NCBI RefSeq assembly: GCF_023515995.1
Contig: NZ_CP097320.1
Coordinates: 558,001-622,000 of the forward strand
Source of the DNA: Candidatus Mycobacterium methanotrophicum
Lineage (GTDB): Bacteria > Actinomycetota > Actinomycetes > Mycobacteriales > Mycobacteriaceae
Direction of reading: 5' to 3'
Length of the DNA: 64,000 nucleotides
Under the pieces are notes generated by a model. The model ran no database searches. It saw only the letters and a program-made list of their open reading frames with translations, and was not told the DNA's origin. Shown here piece by piece: positions 1 to 8,588 of this stretch; the stretch's first letter is position 1; every line of letters begins with the position of its first letter. The translations under genes and the position numbers were made by a program.

Positions 1-297
1 GGAGTACCGGTTGGGACCGTCGACAAGTTCCAGGGCCGTGAGGCCGCAGTGGTCTTTTTCAGCATGGCGACCTCTAGCGGTGACGACGTCACCCGCGGCG
101 CGGACTTCCTGTTCTCCCGCAATCGGCTCAACGTCGCCATCAGCCGTGCCCGCTGTCTGGCCTACCTTGTGTGCACCGGCGAATTACTTAACAGCCGAGC
201 CCGCACCGTCGAGGACATGCGGTTGATCGCCACCCTGAACGCGTTTGTCGAGTACGCGCAGCGACAGTCGTCGCTACCCATCGGTTCGCAGTTATAG
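1..297 (+). CDS. SF1 helicase / TM0106-type RecB-like nuclease-helicase, C-terminal end only
   Basis: The gene enters from outside the window; 98 codons and the stop are visible. The reading frame runs from base 1 with VGTVDKFQGREA near the start, followed by VVFFSMATSS and RNRLNVAISRAR. These are late helicase motifs of superfamily 1 (UvrD_C_2/AAA_12 type; the Q-G-R-E and A-x-S-R-A-R signatures), which couple ATP hydrolysis to DNA or RNA unwinding. In mycobacteria this tail is typical of the large TM0106 family RecB-like nuclease-helicase proteins. The family assignment is inference, since the nuclease domain would lie upstream of the window. Confidence 0.75.
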   Translation, partial: GVPVGTVDKFQGREAAVVFFSMATSSGDDVTRGADFLFSRNRLNVAISRARCLAYLVCTGELLNSRARTVEDMRLIATLNAFVEYAQRQSSLPIGSQL

Positions 298-654
298 CTG
301 CAAGCTGCTCCGACTGACGGCCCTGATTGAGGGGCGCAGGTAGGTCACCGAACTGGTTCGCGTTAACCAACTGCGTTCATTCCACGAAAACCTTCGCCCG
401 GCCGCATACCGGGCGGCGAGACGGATTGGCAAGCGACCTGAACAAGAACTCCTCGACGGCCTCGTCTTCCCGCGGCTGCCTAGCGCGGGTGCGTGGCCGC
501 TCGGAGTTCTCGGCCAGCGTTATCGCGCTGGTCACCGATTCGTCAGGAAGCTCGGCGGTGTCGATAGCTGTGAGGGCCTGCGTGGCGCATCGCCATAGCT
601 GCCGTCCCGGTCACCCTAATGGATTCGCTCACGCTCGGCGGTAACGTGGCGACC
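298..654. other. Gene-free spacer
   Basis: Some 350 bases between the helicase stop and the FKBP lipoprotein remnant. I read all frames and find no stretch with a recognisable family motif. The open frames here are short and look like by-products of high GC content. It may hold decayed coding DNA, but nothing I can name. Confidence 0.4.
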
Positions 655-1284
655 GTGAATTGTTCCCGGATGTCCTCCACCATTGGGCTCGCCGCCAGCG
701 TTGCGTGGGCGGTCGTCGCGCTCTCCGCATGCGGATCAGACAAGCCGTCTTCGGCGCCGAGCACGTCCACCGCGCTCGCCAGTGCACCCGCCATGACGGC
801 AGCAGCGCCGCCGACCGCTGACAGCGGCTGTCCCACCAGGCTCCAGGCGGTCCCGGTACCCCGGAGTGGACGCTGAGCGGGGCAACCGGCAGCGTGGCGG
901 TGACGGGTTCGACGGATAAGAACGCGCCGTTGATCACTGTCACACGGCCGTTCAGCGTGTCCGAGACTCAGGTCCACACCTTGCATGCCGGGGACGGCCC
1001 GGTCATGGCACCCACGGCGACCGTGACGGTGTGCTACATGGGCGTTGACGGTCGTGACGGCAAAGTCTTCGACAGCTCCTAACGAGCGCGGTACTCCGGC
1101 GCAGTTCCCCCTCGGCGGCGTCGTACCGGGCTTTCAGAAGGCGATCGCCGGTCAAAAGGTCGGCTCCACCGTCGGTGTCGCGATGAGCTCAGCCGACGGC
1201 TACCCCGACGGTATGCCGCAAGCTGGCATCGAGAAGGGCGACAGCTTGATCTTTGCGATCAAGATCATCAGCGCCGGCAGCTGA
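655..1284 (+). pseudogene. FKBP-type peptidyl-prolyl isomerase lipoprotein, two frameshifts
   Basis: Three successive frames together spell one FKBP-type prolyl isomerase. The first part has a signal peptide ending in the lipobox VALSACG, so the intact product would be an exported lipoprotein. The second part contains SVAVTGSTDKNAPL and ATVTVCYMG. The third contains RGTPAQFPLGGVVPGFQKAI and GDSLIFAIKI, the core FKBP strands around the active site. The first shift falls near 840-850. The second is at 1078-1084, where GACAGCTCC is followed by TAACGAG; removing one A restores the expected SSYERG. The GTG at 655 is the most likely original start. No isomerase can be made as the sequence stands. 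Confidence 0.75.
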
Positions 1285-1292
1285 TCACGGCT

Positions 1293-4200
1293 TCAATCAC
1301 GTTGCGCGGCATCGTCGATCGCCCGGTAGATCCGTTGCGGGCTGACCGGGTGTGCGGTGCCGAGTTGTTGGGCCCACAAGCTCACTCGTAATTCCTCGAT
1401 CTGCCATGCGATGTCAGCGACGTCGGGTGCGGTGGTGCGTGCTGACGGCAGCGCTCGGATCAGCTGGTCGTAGGAGTCTCTGACCGCGTGCACCGTCGCC
1501 ATTTTTTCTCGATCGGCGTTGACACCGCCGGTCAACTGGCCAAGGCGGTGCCGGATCGCGGTCAGGTAGCGGGCCAGATTGCGAAGGCGCGCAACGCCGG
1601 TCGCGGTCACAAACCCCCGGGGTAGCAGACGATCCAGCTGAGCGCGGACGTCCGCGATCGCCGCAGCTTGCGCATCCGATGGTTCGGTGGGCATCGCCAC
1701 CTGCGCCTCGTGCGCTACGGCCAGCACGTCCTTGACGTCGCCCACCACGGCCGACGTCGTCGCCACCAAAGTCGTGGCGACCCGGTCGCGTAACGCGGTG
1801 AACGCGTCGCGCTCCCAGACCGGTTCGGTGACCAGCGCGTCGACGGCGGCGTCCGCGCAGTCGTCGAGAAGCGCGGCAAGTGAGCCGTCGGGATTGCTGC
1901 CCAGCAGCAGTCGGGTGCGCGGGTCAAGCCGGCGCTCAATCGCTTTGACCGGTGATGGCACACTCATCCGGATCATCCGTCGCAGGCCGGCGCCCATCGC
2001 GTCGGCCTGTTGTCCGGTTGTGGCGAACATGCGTAGGTCCACGGCGTTGCCGGTATCGACAAAGGCGGGATAGCCGCGCACCACGCGTCCCTCGACCGTC
2101 CGCTCGACCGCCCGGGGCAGATCGTCGAGATCAGCTGGCCAGCTTCGTAATCCGGCGCGTTCCAGGTCGCCGGCAACAGCGGTAGCTACGGCCTGACGTG
2201 CCGGCGCCGCCAGCCTTTGCTGCAATGTCGCGAGGTCTTTCCCTCGTGCGACTTCGGTGCCGTCGGAGGATTCCACGGCGAAGGTCACCCGCAGATGCGC
2301 CGGAAGCTTCTCCAGGTCGAAAGCATCGATGGGAACCATAATGCCGGTGCGACGCCGCAATTCACGCTGTAATGCCGCCAGCAGCGACTCCCCGTCCGTC
2401 GCCGTTATCCCGGCCAGCACGGCACGGGCGGTGTCGGGAGCGGGAACAAAGTTGCGGCGCAGGTCCTTCGGCAATGACCTGATCAGGGCCGTCAGCAACT
2501 CCTGCCGCAATGCGGGTACCTGCCAAGCGAACTCGTCGCCGCCAAGCCGGGCGAGCACGTCGATCGGAACATGAACGGTGAGCCCGTCGTCGGTGGCGCC
2601 GGGCTCGAACCGGTAGCTCAACGGCAGCGTGACGTCGCCGGATTGCCAGGTGTCCGGCCGCTCGGCGTCGGCGTCGTCGTTGCGTAACAGGTCGTCGCGG
2701 CTCAAGGTCAGCAACTCCGGCGTGGTGTGCCGCTGCTTACGCCACCACGCGTCGAAATTCCGGGCCGAGACGACGTCCGCGGGAATACGGCTGTCGTAGA
2801 ACGTGAAGACTTCGTCGTCGCTCACCAGGAGGTCGCGACGGCGGGCCCGCTCCTCCAACTCCGCGACTTCAGCCCGTAGTCGGGCGTTGTCGCGCAAGAA
2901 GTGGTGGCGGGTCAGCCAGTCCCCCTCGACGAGTGCGTGTCTGATGAACAGCTCGCGCGCCACCGCCGGTTCGATCCGGGCATACCCGACACGCCGGCGG
3001 GTGACGAGCGGCAGACCGTAGAGCGTCACCCGCTCGTAGGCCATCACCTCGCCCCGCGCTGCGTCCCAATGCGGTTCGCTGTAGCTGCGCTGCACGAGGT
3101 CGCCGGCCACCCGCTCGACCACCTCCGGCTGGATACGCGCCGCAGTGCGCCCGAACAACCGGCTGGTCTCGACGAGTTCGGCCACCACCACCCAGCGCGG
3201 CGGGCGCTTGCCCAGGGCCGACCCAGGCGCCAAGACGAATCGTGAATTGCGAGCTCCGAGAAACTCTTTCCCGTCCTCGCGGCGCATCCCAACGTGTGAG
3301 AGCAATCCTGCCAGCAGCGCCGCATGTAGTTGTGCGGCGTCGGCCGGCTCAGCGGATTCGACGACGCCGAGATCGCGCGCGATACCACGCAGCTGCCCGA
3401 CCAGATCCTGCCACTCCCGGATCCGGAGATAGTGCAGGAATTCACTGCGGCACATTCGGCGAAATGCATTGCCGGTAAGAGCGTTTCGTTGTGCCCGCAG
3501 ATAGTTCCAGAGATTGAGATAGGAGATGAAGTCGGAGTGTTCGTCGGCAAAGCGCGCGTGGCTCTGGCGGGCGGCCTCGTCCCGGTCGGCGGGGCGCTCT
3601 CGCGGGTCGGGAATCGTCAGCGCCGCGGCCACGATGAGCACCTCGCGCACGCATGCTTCGCTGTCGGCGGCCACAATCATGCGCGCCAACCTCGGGTCCA
3701 CGGGCAGTCGCGCCACCCGTCGGCCCAGGTCGGTGATCTCGCCCTGCCGGTCGAACGCACCGAGTTCCTGCAGGAGCTGCACACCGTCACCGATGCTGCG
3801 CCGGTCCGGTGGGTCCAGGAACGGGAAATTCTGCACATCGCCCAATTCGAGCGCCGCCATCTGCAACAGCACCGCGGCCAAGTTCGTCCGCAGGATCTCG
3901 GGGTCGGTGTAGCGCGGCCGAGCGTCGTAATCGTGCTCGGAGTACAGGCGAATGCACACGCCCGGCGCGACGCGACCGCACCGCCCGGCCCGCTGCTGCG
4001 CCGAGGCCTGCGAAATCGGTTCGATGGGCAGCCGCTGCACCTTCAATCGCCGGCTGTAGCGCGAGATGCGCGCGCTACCCGGGTCGACGACATACCGGAT
4101 GCCCGGAACGGTCAGGGATGTCTCGGCGACGTTGGTTGCCAGCACGACGCGGCGCCGAGTGTGCGGCGCGAAGACCTTCTGCTGCTCCGCCGTCGGCAGC

Positions 4201-5192
4201 CGAGCGTACAACGGGAGGACGTCGGTATGCTGCAGACCGCTCAAAGCCTCAGCGGTGTCGCGGATTTCGCGTTCGCCCGACAAGAACACCAAGACATCTC
4301 CGGGTGGCTGGGACTCGAGTTCGTGAATCGCATCCACGATGGCCTCGACCTCATCGCGGATCTGGGTTCGAACGATCTCGTCGTCGGGGTCGTCGGGATT
4401 GCCCTGCGCGTCAGAGCGAACCGGCACCTCGAGCGGTCGATACCGGATCTCCACCGGGTAGGTGCGACCCGACACCTCGACCACCGGTGCGCCGCCGAAG
4501 TGGTCGGCGAACCGCCGCGGCTCGATCGTGGCCGACGTGACGATCACCTTCAGGTCGGGTCGGCGCGGCAGCAGACCATGAAGGTAGCCCAGCAGGAAGT
4601 CGACGTTGAGGCTGCGTTCGTGCGCCTCGTCGATGATCAGGGTGTCATAGCGCATCAATCGACGGTCGCGCTGAATCTCGGCGAGCAGAATGCCGTCGGT
4701 CATGAGCTTGACCAGGGTGCGAGCCCCGACCTGGTCGTTGAACCGCACCGTGTAGCCGACCACGTCACCCAGTGGGCTGCCCACCTCGTCGGCAATGCGC
4801 TGCGCCACGGTCCTAGCGGCGAGCCGGCGAGGCTGGGTGTGCCCGATCATCCCGCGCACGCCGCGACCTATCTCGAGGCAGATTTTGGGCAACTGGGTGG
4901 TTTTTCCCGATCCGGTCTCGCCGGCGACCACTACGACCTGGTGCGACCGGATGGCGTCGGCAATTTCCTGACGCCGCGCGGTAATCGGCAGGTCCGGGTA
5001 TGTGATCGTCGGAACCGCGGCCTGCCGGCCGGCAACCAGCGCCTCGGCCGCGGCGACCTGCGCGGCGAGTTGCCTCAGCTTCGCCGGATCCGCGGTGCGC
5101 AGATTCTTCAGTCGCCTGCCCAGGCGGGCCGTGTCACGAAACGTCAGGCTCGCCAACTTCGTGCGCAGTTCTGCGACGGACGGTTCGGCCAC
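1293..5192 (-). CDS. hrpA: ATP-dependent RNA helicase HrpA (DEAH box)
   Basis: A 1299-residue DEAH-box helicase, the same length as E. coli HrpA (1300). Motifs in order: Walker A GETGSGKTTQLPK, motif II DEAHERSLN, motif III SATIE, motif VI QRAGRCGRV, then the HA2/OB-fold region and a long HrpA-specific C-terminal domain. It should unwind RNA, probably on ribosomes or structured mRNA. The frame stays open to 5429, but the first 79 codons lack family similarity. The GTG at 5192 gives a start reading AEPSVAELRTKLASL, which looks like the N-terminus of mycobacterial HrpA, so I chose it. The gene is intact, unlike most neighbours. Confidence 0.92.
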   Translation of the reverse strand: MAEPSVAELRTKLASLTFRDTARLGRRLKNLRTADPAKLRQLAAQVAAAEALVAGRQAAVPTITYPDLPITARRQEIADAIRSHQVVVVAGETGSGKTTQLPKICLEIGRGVRGMIGHTQPRRLAARTVAQRIADEVGSPLGDVVGYTVRFNDQVGARTLVKLMTDGILLAEIQRDRRLMRYDTLIIDEAHERSLNVDFLLGYLHGLLPRRPDLKVIVTSATIEPRRFADHFGGAPVVEVSGRTYPVEIRYRPLEVPVRSDAQGNPDDPDDEIVRTQIRDEVEAIVDAIHELESQPPGDVLVFLSGEREIRDTAEALSGLQHTDVLPLYARLPTAEQQKVFAPHTRRRVVLATNVAETSLTVPGIRYVVDPGSARISRYSRRLKVQRLPIEPISQASAQQRAGRCGRVAPGVCIRLYSEHDYDARPRYTDPEILRTNLAAVLLQMAALELGDVQNFPFLDPPDRRSIGDGVQLLQELGAFDRQGEITDLGRRVARLPVDPRLARMIVAADSEACVREVLIVAAALTIPDPRERPADRDEAARQSHARFADEHSDFISYLNLWNYLRAQRNALTGNAFRRMCRSEFLHYLRIREWQDLVGQLRGIARDLGVVESAEPADAAQLHAALLAGLLSHVGMRREDGKEFLGARNSRFVLAPGSALGKRPPRWVVVAELVETSRLFGRTAARIQPEVVERVAGDLVQRSYSEPHWDAARGEVMAYERVTLYGLPLVTRRRVGYARIEPAVARELFIRHALVEGDWLTRHHFLRDNARLRAEVAELEERARRRDLLVSDDEVFTFYDSRIPADVVSARNFDAWWRKQRHTTPELLTLSRDDLLRNDDADAERPDTWQSGDVTLPLSYRFEPGATDDGLTVHVPIDVLARLGGDEFAWQVPALRQELLTALIRSLPKDLRRNFVPAPDTARAVLAGITATDGESLLAALQRELRRRTGIMVPIDAFDLEKLPAHLRVTFAVESSDGTEVARGKDLATLQQRLAAPARQAVATAVAGDLERAGLRSWPADLDDLPRAVERTVEGRVVRGYPAFVDTGNAVDLRMFATTGQQADAMGAGLRRMIRMSVPSPVKAIERRLDPRTRLLLGSNPDGSLAALLDDCADAAVDALVTEPVWERDAFTALRDRVATTLVATTSAVVGDVKDVLAVAHEAQVAMPTEPSDAQAAAIADVRAQLDRLLPRGFVTATGVARLRNLARYLTAIRHRLGQLTGGVNADREKMATVHAVRDSYDQLIRALPSARTTAPDVADIAWQIEELRVSLWAQQLGTAHPVSPQRIYRAIDDAAQRD

Positions 5193-5286
5193 TCGGGCCA
5201 GGATAGGCGTGACGGATCCCGATCGAACGTCAGGCCCGCTGCCATCACCCGCTACGGCCGCAGGCGCCCTGCTGCAAAAGCGTGAC

Positions 5287-5740
5287 TCACTGCGGGTGGG
5301 CCGCGATGTAGTCCGCAGCCGGAATCGGTTCTGCTGCAAAATATCCGATGGGCAGCAACACATCTCCAGCGGTCGTGCGGCAGTACACGTCCCATCGGTA
5401 GTAGCCGGCAAACGCGGCGGGGTCGCCACCGATCAGCGCGGCGTATTGATTCACCGCGCGCACATAGTCGCCGGCATGGTTGTAGCGGTAGATGGCGTGA
5501 TCGCGATCGGTGGCGAAGTTGTTCGCGGCCAGGTAGCGACCCGCCGCGCCGGTTTCCGCCTCGGCCTGGTGATAGAGGCCCAGCAGTTGTTCGGCCGGGG
5601 CCGGCGGCACGATACGCCACGCGGGCAGTGTGGTGCGGGCAGGAGTTATCGCGTCGAGCGCGCGGCGCGCATCGCCATTACGGTCGTAGGTGTCGAGCAA
5701 TGGCGGCGGGATGCGCGGCCGCGCGGCAGCATTCCAGTCG
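5287..5740 (-). pseudogene. Lytic murein transglycosylase remnant lacking the catalytic region
   Basis: The reverse strand encodes a piece of a mycobacterial MltB/SLT-like lytic transglycosylase, an exported enzyme that cleaves peptidoglycan glycan strands. Recognisable parts are PAEQLLGLYHQAEAETG, RYLAANNFATDRDHAIYRYNH and AGDYVRAVNQYAALI. In family members a stretch of several dozen residues carrying the catalytic glutamate and the GPMQF-type signature lies between the first two parts. Here they are joined directly, so that stretch was deleted in frame. The N-terminus with the signal peptide is also gone, and the upstream side runs into an IS1380 fragment. Almost certainly non-functional. 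Confidence 0.75.
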
Positions 5741-5795
5741 GGGTGACCTGCCCGGCCGTTTTCGGACAGTTGTTTATTTGAGGTTTTCTCACTTG

Positions 5796-6222
5796 GGGCT
5801 TGTGATGCAGATCCTGCGCAAAGGGCTCTCCCCATTGGTCGCCACGATCAGCGCCAAGCACGCTGCCCCGGTGATCGCCGGGGCGCGAGTGCGCGCGGGC
5901 AAGACCAACTCCGATAAAGGCGCAGCCCGCATGATCGCCCAAGCCGTGGCCACCGCGCGTGCTGCCGGGGTGAGCGGGCAGATCCTGGTGCGCGGCGATT
6001 CGTCCTCCAGGCGGCCAGGGCGTCGTCGTGGCCACCTGCCGGCGAGCCGGGACCCGCTTCTGGCTGGTGCTGACCAAGAACCGCTCGGTAACCGCGGCGA
6101 TCGCCATCATCGGCGAGGATGCCTGGACGCCGGTCAAATACCCCGGAGCGGTGCGTGACCCCGACACCGGCGCATGGATCTCTGACGCTGAAGTCGCCGA
6201 AATCACGGCGAGCCGCAGAAGC
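5796..6222 (+). pseudogene. IS1380-family transposase fragment
   Basis: Two frames give the middle of an IS1380-type DDE transposase. The first reads LSPLVATISAKHAAPVIAGA and GAARMIAQAVATARAAG, followed by QILVRGDSS (the D of a catalytic strand). After a shift near 6010-6030 it continues with VVVATCRRAGTRFWLVLTKN and IGEDAWTPVKYPGAV, then WISDAEVAEI. The start, the end and both terminal repeats are missing. The fragment abuts the transglycosylase remnant on one side and an ADP-ribosylglycohydrolase tail on the other, so it marks an old insertion followed by deletion. Confidence 0.75.
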
Positions 6223-6259
6223 TCGTCATTGTCGAGGTCTGCTCGCTGACGCCCGGCGC

Positions 6260-6530
6260 AGTAGCCAACTGCTTTGGACGCGCGCGTGGTCGGCGATCGC
6301 GACCACGCCCGTCCCCGTTGACGATCCAGCTCGCGGGGTATTCCGTGCCGATCATTTTCGGCTGGCACTCGATGCTGCTGTGCGCGCGGGTCATGACACC
6401 GACACCGTCGCCGCGATCGCGGGCGGTCTGCTCGGTGCCGCCTACGGAGCCTCCGCCGTTCCGCTGCAGTGGCGCGGCCTGCTGCACGGCTGGCCGCTGC
6501 TGTACCGCAACACCTTTGACGGTGTTCGCC
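6260..6530 (+). pseudogene. ADP-ribosylglycohydrolase (DraG-like) C-terminal fragment
   Basis: One frame reads AWSAIATTPVPVDDPARGVF, then HFRLALDAAVRAGHDTDTVA and AIAGGLLGAAYGASAVPLQW. This is the C-terminal part of the ADP-ribosylglycohydrolase fold; the D-T-D triad belongs to the Mg-binding site and the GG-G-A-YG segment is the last helix. The family removes ADP-ribose from proteins or nucleic acids. The N-terminal two thirds are absent, replaced by the IS1380 fragment, and there is no start codon. The last 25 codons before the next promoter do not look like the family. Confidence 0.65.
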
Positions 6531-6588
6531 TTGAGGTCTCTTTCGCAGCGGACGTCGTAGGCGGTCCTATCGACTATACGGCTCAACC

Positions 6589-6624
6589 TGTAGCAATGTG
6601 CTACCGTTGAAGCAGGTTGCTACA
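6589..6624 (+). promoter_or_regulatory. Palindromic operator-like region of the ParD-like/Zeta operon
   Basis: TGTAGCAA at 6589-6596 and TTGCTACA at 6617-6624 are perfect inverted copies. A second, smaller palindrome, TAGCA-ATG-TGCTA at 6591-6603, is nested in the left arm. The region ends 13 bases before the antitoxin start. Antitoxins usually autoregulate by binding such palindromes, so this is a likely operator. A related palindrome precedes the Phd/VapC operon at 9513-9530. Confidence 0.6.
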
Positions 6625-6637
6625 TCAGGGAGGCGCT

Positions 6638-7069
6638 ATGGCGAACACCGCTGATCGAGTGACCCGCGTCGCCGCCGACCTAATGGACAGCGCGGCCGCC
6701 GAGGGTGCGCGACAAAGCCGCTCGGCCAAGCAGCAGCTCGACCACTGGGCGCGGGTGGGACGCGCGGTGTCGAGTCAGCAGACGGCGGCCCGGCGCCGGG
6801 TCGAGGCCGCGCTGACCGGCGATCTGGAGCTGCGCGAGCTGAGCGTCGAAGAGGGCGCGGTGTTCAACGCCGAGATCGCCGCGGCCGTCGAAGAGAGATT
6901 GGCGGGATCGAATTACGGGACGCTGCTGGCCGAGCGCGGCATCACCACCGTGGCCCTCGACGAGAACGGTGACATCGTCGAGCACCGCCCTGATGGGTCC
7001 TCGGTCGTGCTGGCCACGAAACGGCGAGCGCCACGACGCAGGAAGGCCCGCGCCGCGCCCACCCGATGA
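6638..7069 (+). CDS. ParD-like antitoxin of a Zeta-type toxin-antitoxin pair
   Basis: A 143-residue protein beginning MANTADRVTRVAADLM, with an early segment GARQSRSAKQQLDHWARVGR typical of the ParD-like antitoxin family (PF11903), which has a ribbon-helix-helix type DNA-binding N-terminus. The rest is acidic and helical and ends in an Arg/Lys-rich tail. I chose the ATG at 6638 because GGGAGG stands just upstream; an upstream in-frame TTG at 6617 falls inside the operator. The stop overlaps the ATG of the toxin gene by four bases, so the two are translationally coupled. It should neutralise the kinase-like toxin and repress its own promoter. Confidence 0.8.
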   Translation: MANTADRVTRVAADLMDSAAAEGARQSRSAKQQLDHWARVGRAVSSQQTAARRRVEAALTGDLELRELSVEEGAVFNAEIAAAVEERLAGSNYGTLLAERGITTVALDENGDIVEHRPDGSSVVLATKRRAPRRRKARAAPTR

Positions 7070-7638
7070 AGCGGCTCGATCTGGTCGTCGGACCCAACGG
7101 AGCCGGCAAGTCGACGTTCGTCGAACTCACCTTGGCGCCGCTGCTGCCCGGCAGTGCCTTCGTCAATGCCGACGAGATCGCCCGACAACGCTGGCCCGAT
7201 GACCCCGCCTCGCATGCGTATCAGGCTGCGCGGGTGGCGGCAGAGACGAGGGCCAGGCTCATCGAGGTGGGCGCATCGTTCATCGCCGAGACGGTGTTCT
7301 CCCATCCGTCAAAGCTCGAACTGATCGATACCGCCCACGCGGGCGACTACACGATCGTCCTGCATGTCATGCTGATCCCCGAGGAGCTCGCGGTCGAGCG
7401 GGTCCGGCACCGCGTCAGCGCCGGCGGACATCATGTGCCCGAGGATAAGATTCGCGAACGCTACCAACGTCTTTGGGGGCTCGTCGCCGCCGCGACCAGC
7501 CGATGCGATTCGACAACCGTGTACGACAACAGCGCGCTGCAAGGCCCCCGCATCATCGCGCAGATGAACGACGGCTTCCTCGTCGGCTCGTCGGCTTGGC
7601 CGGCGTGGACCCCCGACGCCCTCCGGTCAGGTCGCTGA
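7066..7638 (+). CDS. Zeta-family toxin (P-loop kinase)
   Basis: A 190-residue P-loop protein. The Walker A motif GPNGAGKST is at residues 9-17, followed by NADEIARQRWPDDPA (the conserved N-A-D-E of zeta toxins) and ASFIAETVFSHPSK, then a lid region rich in arginines around RVRHRVSAGGHHVPEDKIRER. Zeta toxins phosphorylate UDP-N-acetylglucosamine and so block cell-wall synthesis; some short relatives act on other small molecules. The start overlaps the antitoxin stop (ATGA). The frame is intact and all kinase motifs are present, so this looks like a working module. Confidence 0.85.
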   Translation: MKRLDLVVGPNGAGKSTFVELTLAPLLPGSAFVNADEIARQRWPDDPASHAYQAARVAAETRARLIEVGASFIAETVFSHPSKLELIDTAHAGDYTIVLHVMLIPEELAVERVRHRVSAGGHHVPEDKIRERYQRLWGLVAAATSRCDSTTVYDNSALQGPRIIAQMNDGFLVGSSAWPAWTPDALRSGR

Positions 7639-7825
7639 GCCCGGCGCGGGTAGTGACCGACGTCGGGCAACACCCGCGCCGATAGCGTCACAGCGTGCGA
7701 CCGCGTCCGCGTCATCGCGAAATGTGACGAGCAAACCGATGCCTCCCGGCACCTACAGCAGACGTCAGCTTGCAGAACTCGTTCAGCGTGGTTGTGGCCC
7801 GTGGCAGCGGAGGCCGGACCTCAGC

Positions 7826-7855
7826 ACCATTATTCTGTTGACAGGTAGAAATGGT
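7826..7855 (+). promoter_or_regulatory. Inverted repeat over a -35-like hexamer before the HicA-like/HTH pair
   Basis: ACCATT at 7826-7831 and AATGGT at 7850-7855 are inverted copies flanking TTGACA at 7838-7843, a perfect -35 hexamer. The pair lies 10 bases upstream of the start at 7865. No good -10 fits before the start at standard spacing, so promoter details remain open. Placement suggests an operator for the HTH protein encoded by the second gene (inference). Confidence 0.4.
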
Positions 7856-7864
7856 AAGCGCAGT

Positions 7865-8122
7865 ATGAACCGGGACATCAAGAAGATCGCCGAATGGGCG
7901 CGGTCCCAGGGGTGGACCGTCGAGGACGACGCGAGCGGGCACACCCGGTTCTACGCCCCGAACGGTGACCATGTCGCCGACTATCCGGCGACACCGAGCC
8001 GCCCCGCCCGGCGGATGGCCGAGCTAGCGGTCGAGCTTCGCAAGCGGGGTTTGGCAGTACCGCCACCAAGCAAGAAGGAACAGCGAGCCCAGCGCGCGAA
8101 GGAGGATAAGAGCGATGAGTGA
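7865..8122 (+). CDS. Small basic HicA-like protein, first gene of a two-gene unit
   Basis: An 85-residue protein starting MNRDIKKIAEWARSQGWTV. The core reads GHTRFYAPNGDHVADYPATP, which resembles the HicA/YcfA double-stranded RNA-binding fold: a helix, then a strand with G-H-x-x-F and a second strand ending in a small P-x-x-P loop. HicA toxins are mRNA interferases with a catalytic histidine, and a histidine is present in GHTRF. The C-terminus is Lys/Arg/Glu-rich. The ATG at 7865 is preferred because everything upstream lacks similarity. The gene overlaps the next by eight bases. The toxin role is inference from size, fold-like pattern and pairing. Confidence 0.6.
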   Translation: MNRDIKKIAEWARSQGWTVEDDASGHTRFYAPNGDHVADYPATPSRPARRMAELAVELRKRGLAVPPPSKKEQRAQRAKEDKSDE

Positions 8123-8588
8123 GTGGGTCATCACCTTGACCTACCCGCTTGATCCGCCGATGGAGGAGATGGATCGGTGGGCGGATCAGCTGGTGGAGTA
8201 CGACGGTCATGCGTCGCGGCCTAGGCGCGGCGTAGTTGATGTGACGGTGCACGCGCCGGCCGACATCGATATCTGGGATGCGGGGCGGAAGTTGTCGGAC
8301 GTTGTTGAGCATGTGGTTGGTGCTCGCCCGATCGGCGTGGAGGTCATCACCGAGGCTGAGTTGTTCCGCCGCGCTGGTGAGCCAACGATGCCGGAGTTGA
8401 TGTCTGCGGTTGAGATCGGGCGCGAGTTGGGTGTGTCGCGGCAGCGTGTGCACAAATTGCGTTCCATGGCGGGTTTTCCGGCACCGTTGGCGGAGTTGCG
8501 TGGTGGTGCGGTGTGGGATGCGGCTGCTGTCCGGAAGTTCGCGGAGAGGTGGGAGCGCAAGCCTGGCCGGCCACGCGCATTGTGCTAG
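8115..8588 (+). CDS. HTH-domain protein paired with the HicA-like protein
   Basis: A 157-residue protein. The first 85 residues (WVITLTYPLDPPMEEMDRWA and following) form an alpha/beta region of no family I can name, with a pattern reminiscent of small ferredoxin-like folds. The C-terminal 60 residues carry a clear helix-turn-helix: MSAVEIGRELGVSRQRVHKL, then GFPAPLAELRGGAVWDAAAV, as in AlpA/MerR-like excisionase-type regulators. It overlaps the upstream gene, so the two are one transcript. The simplest reading is an antitoxin or autoregulator for the HicA-like partner, with the inverted repeat at 7826-7855 as the operator. That function is inference. Confidence 0.6.
   Translation: MSEWVITLTYPLDPPMEEMDRWADQLVEYDGHASRPRRGVVDVTVHAPADIDIWDAGRKLSDVVEHVVGARPIGVEVITEAELFRRAGEPTMPELMSAVEIGRELGVSRQRVHKLRSMAGFPAPLAELRGGAVWDAAAVRKFAERWERKPGRPRALC

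Noticed and set aside
3330..5285. A 651-codon forward frame opposite hrpA
   Set aside because: It is antisense to strongly conserved DEAH-helicase codons, has no family motif and no ribosome site; it is a by-product of high GC codon use.
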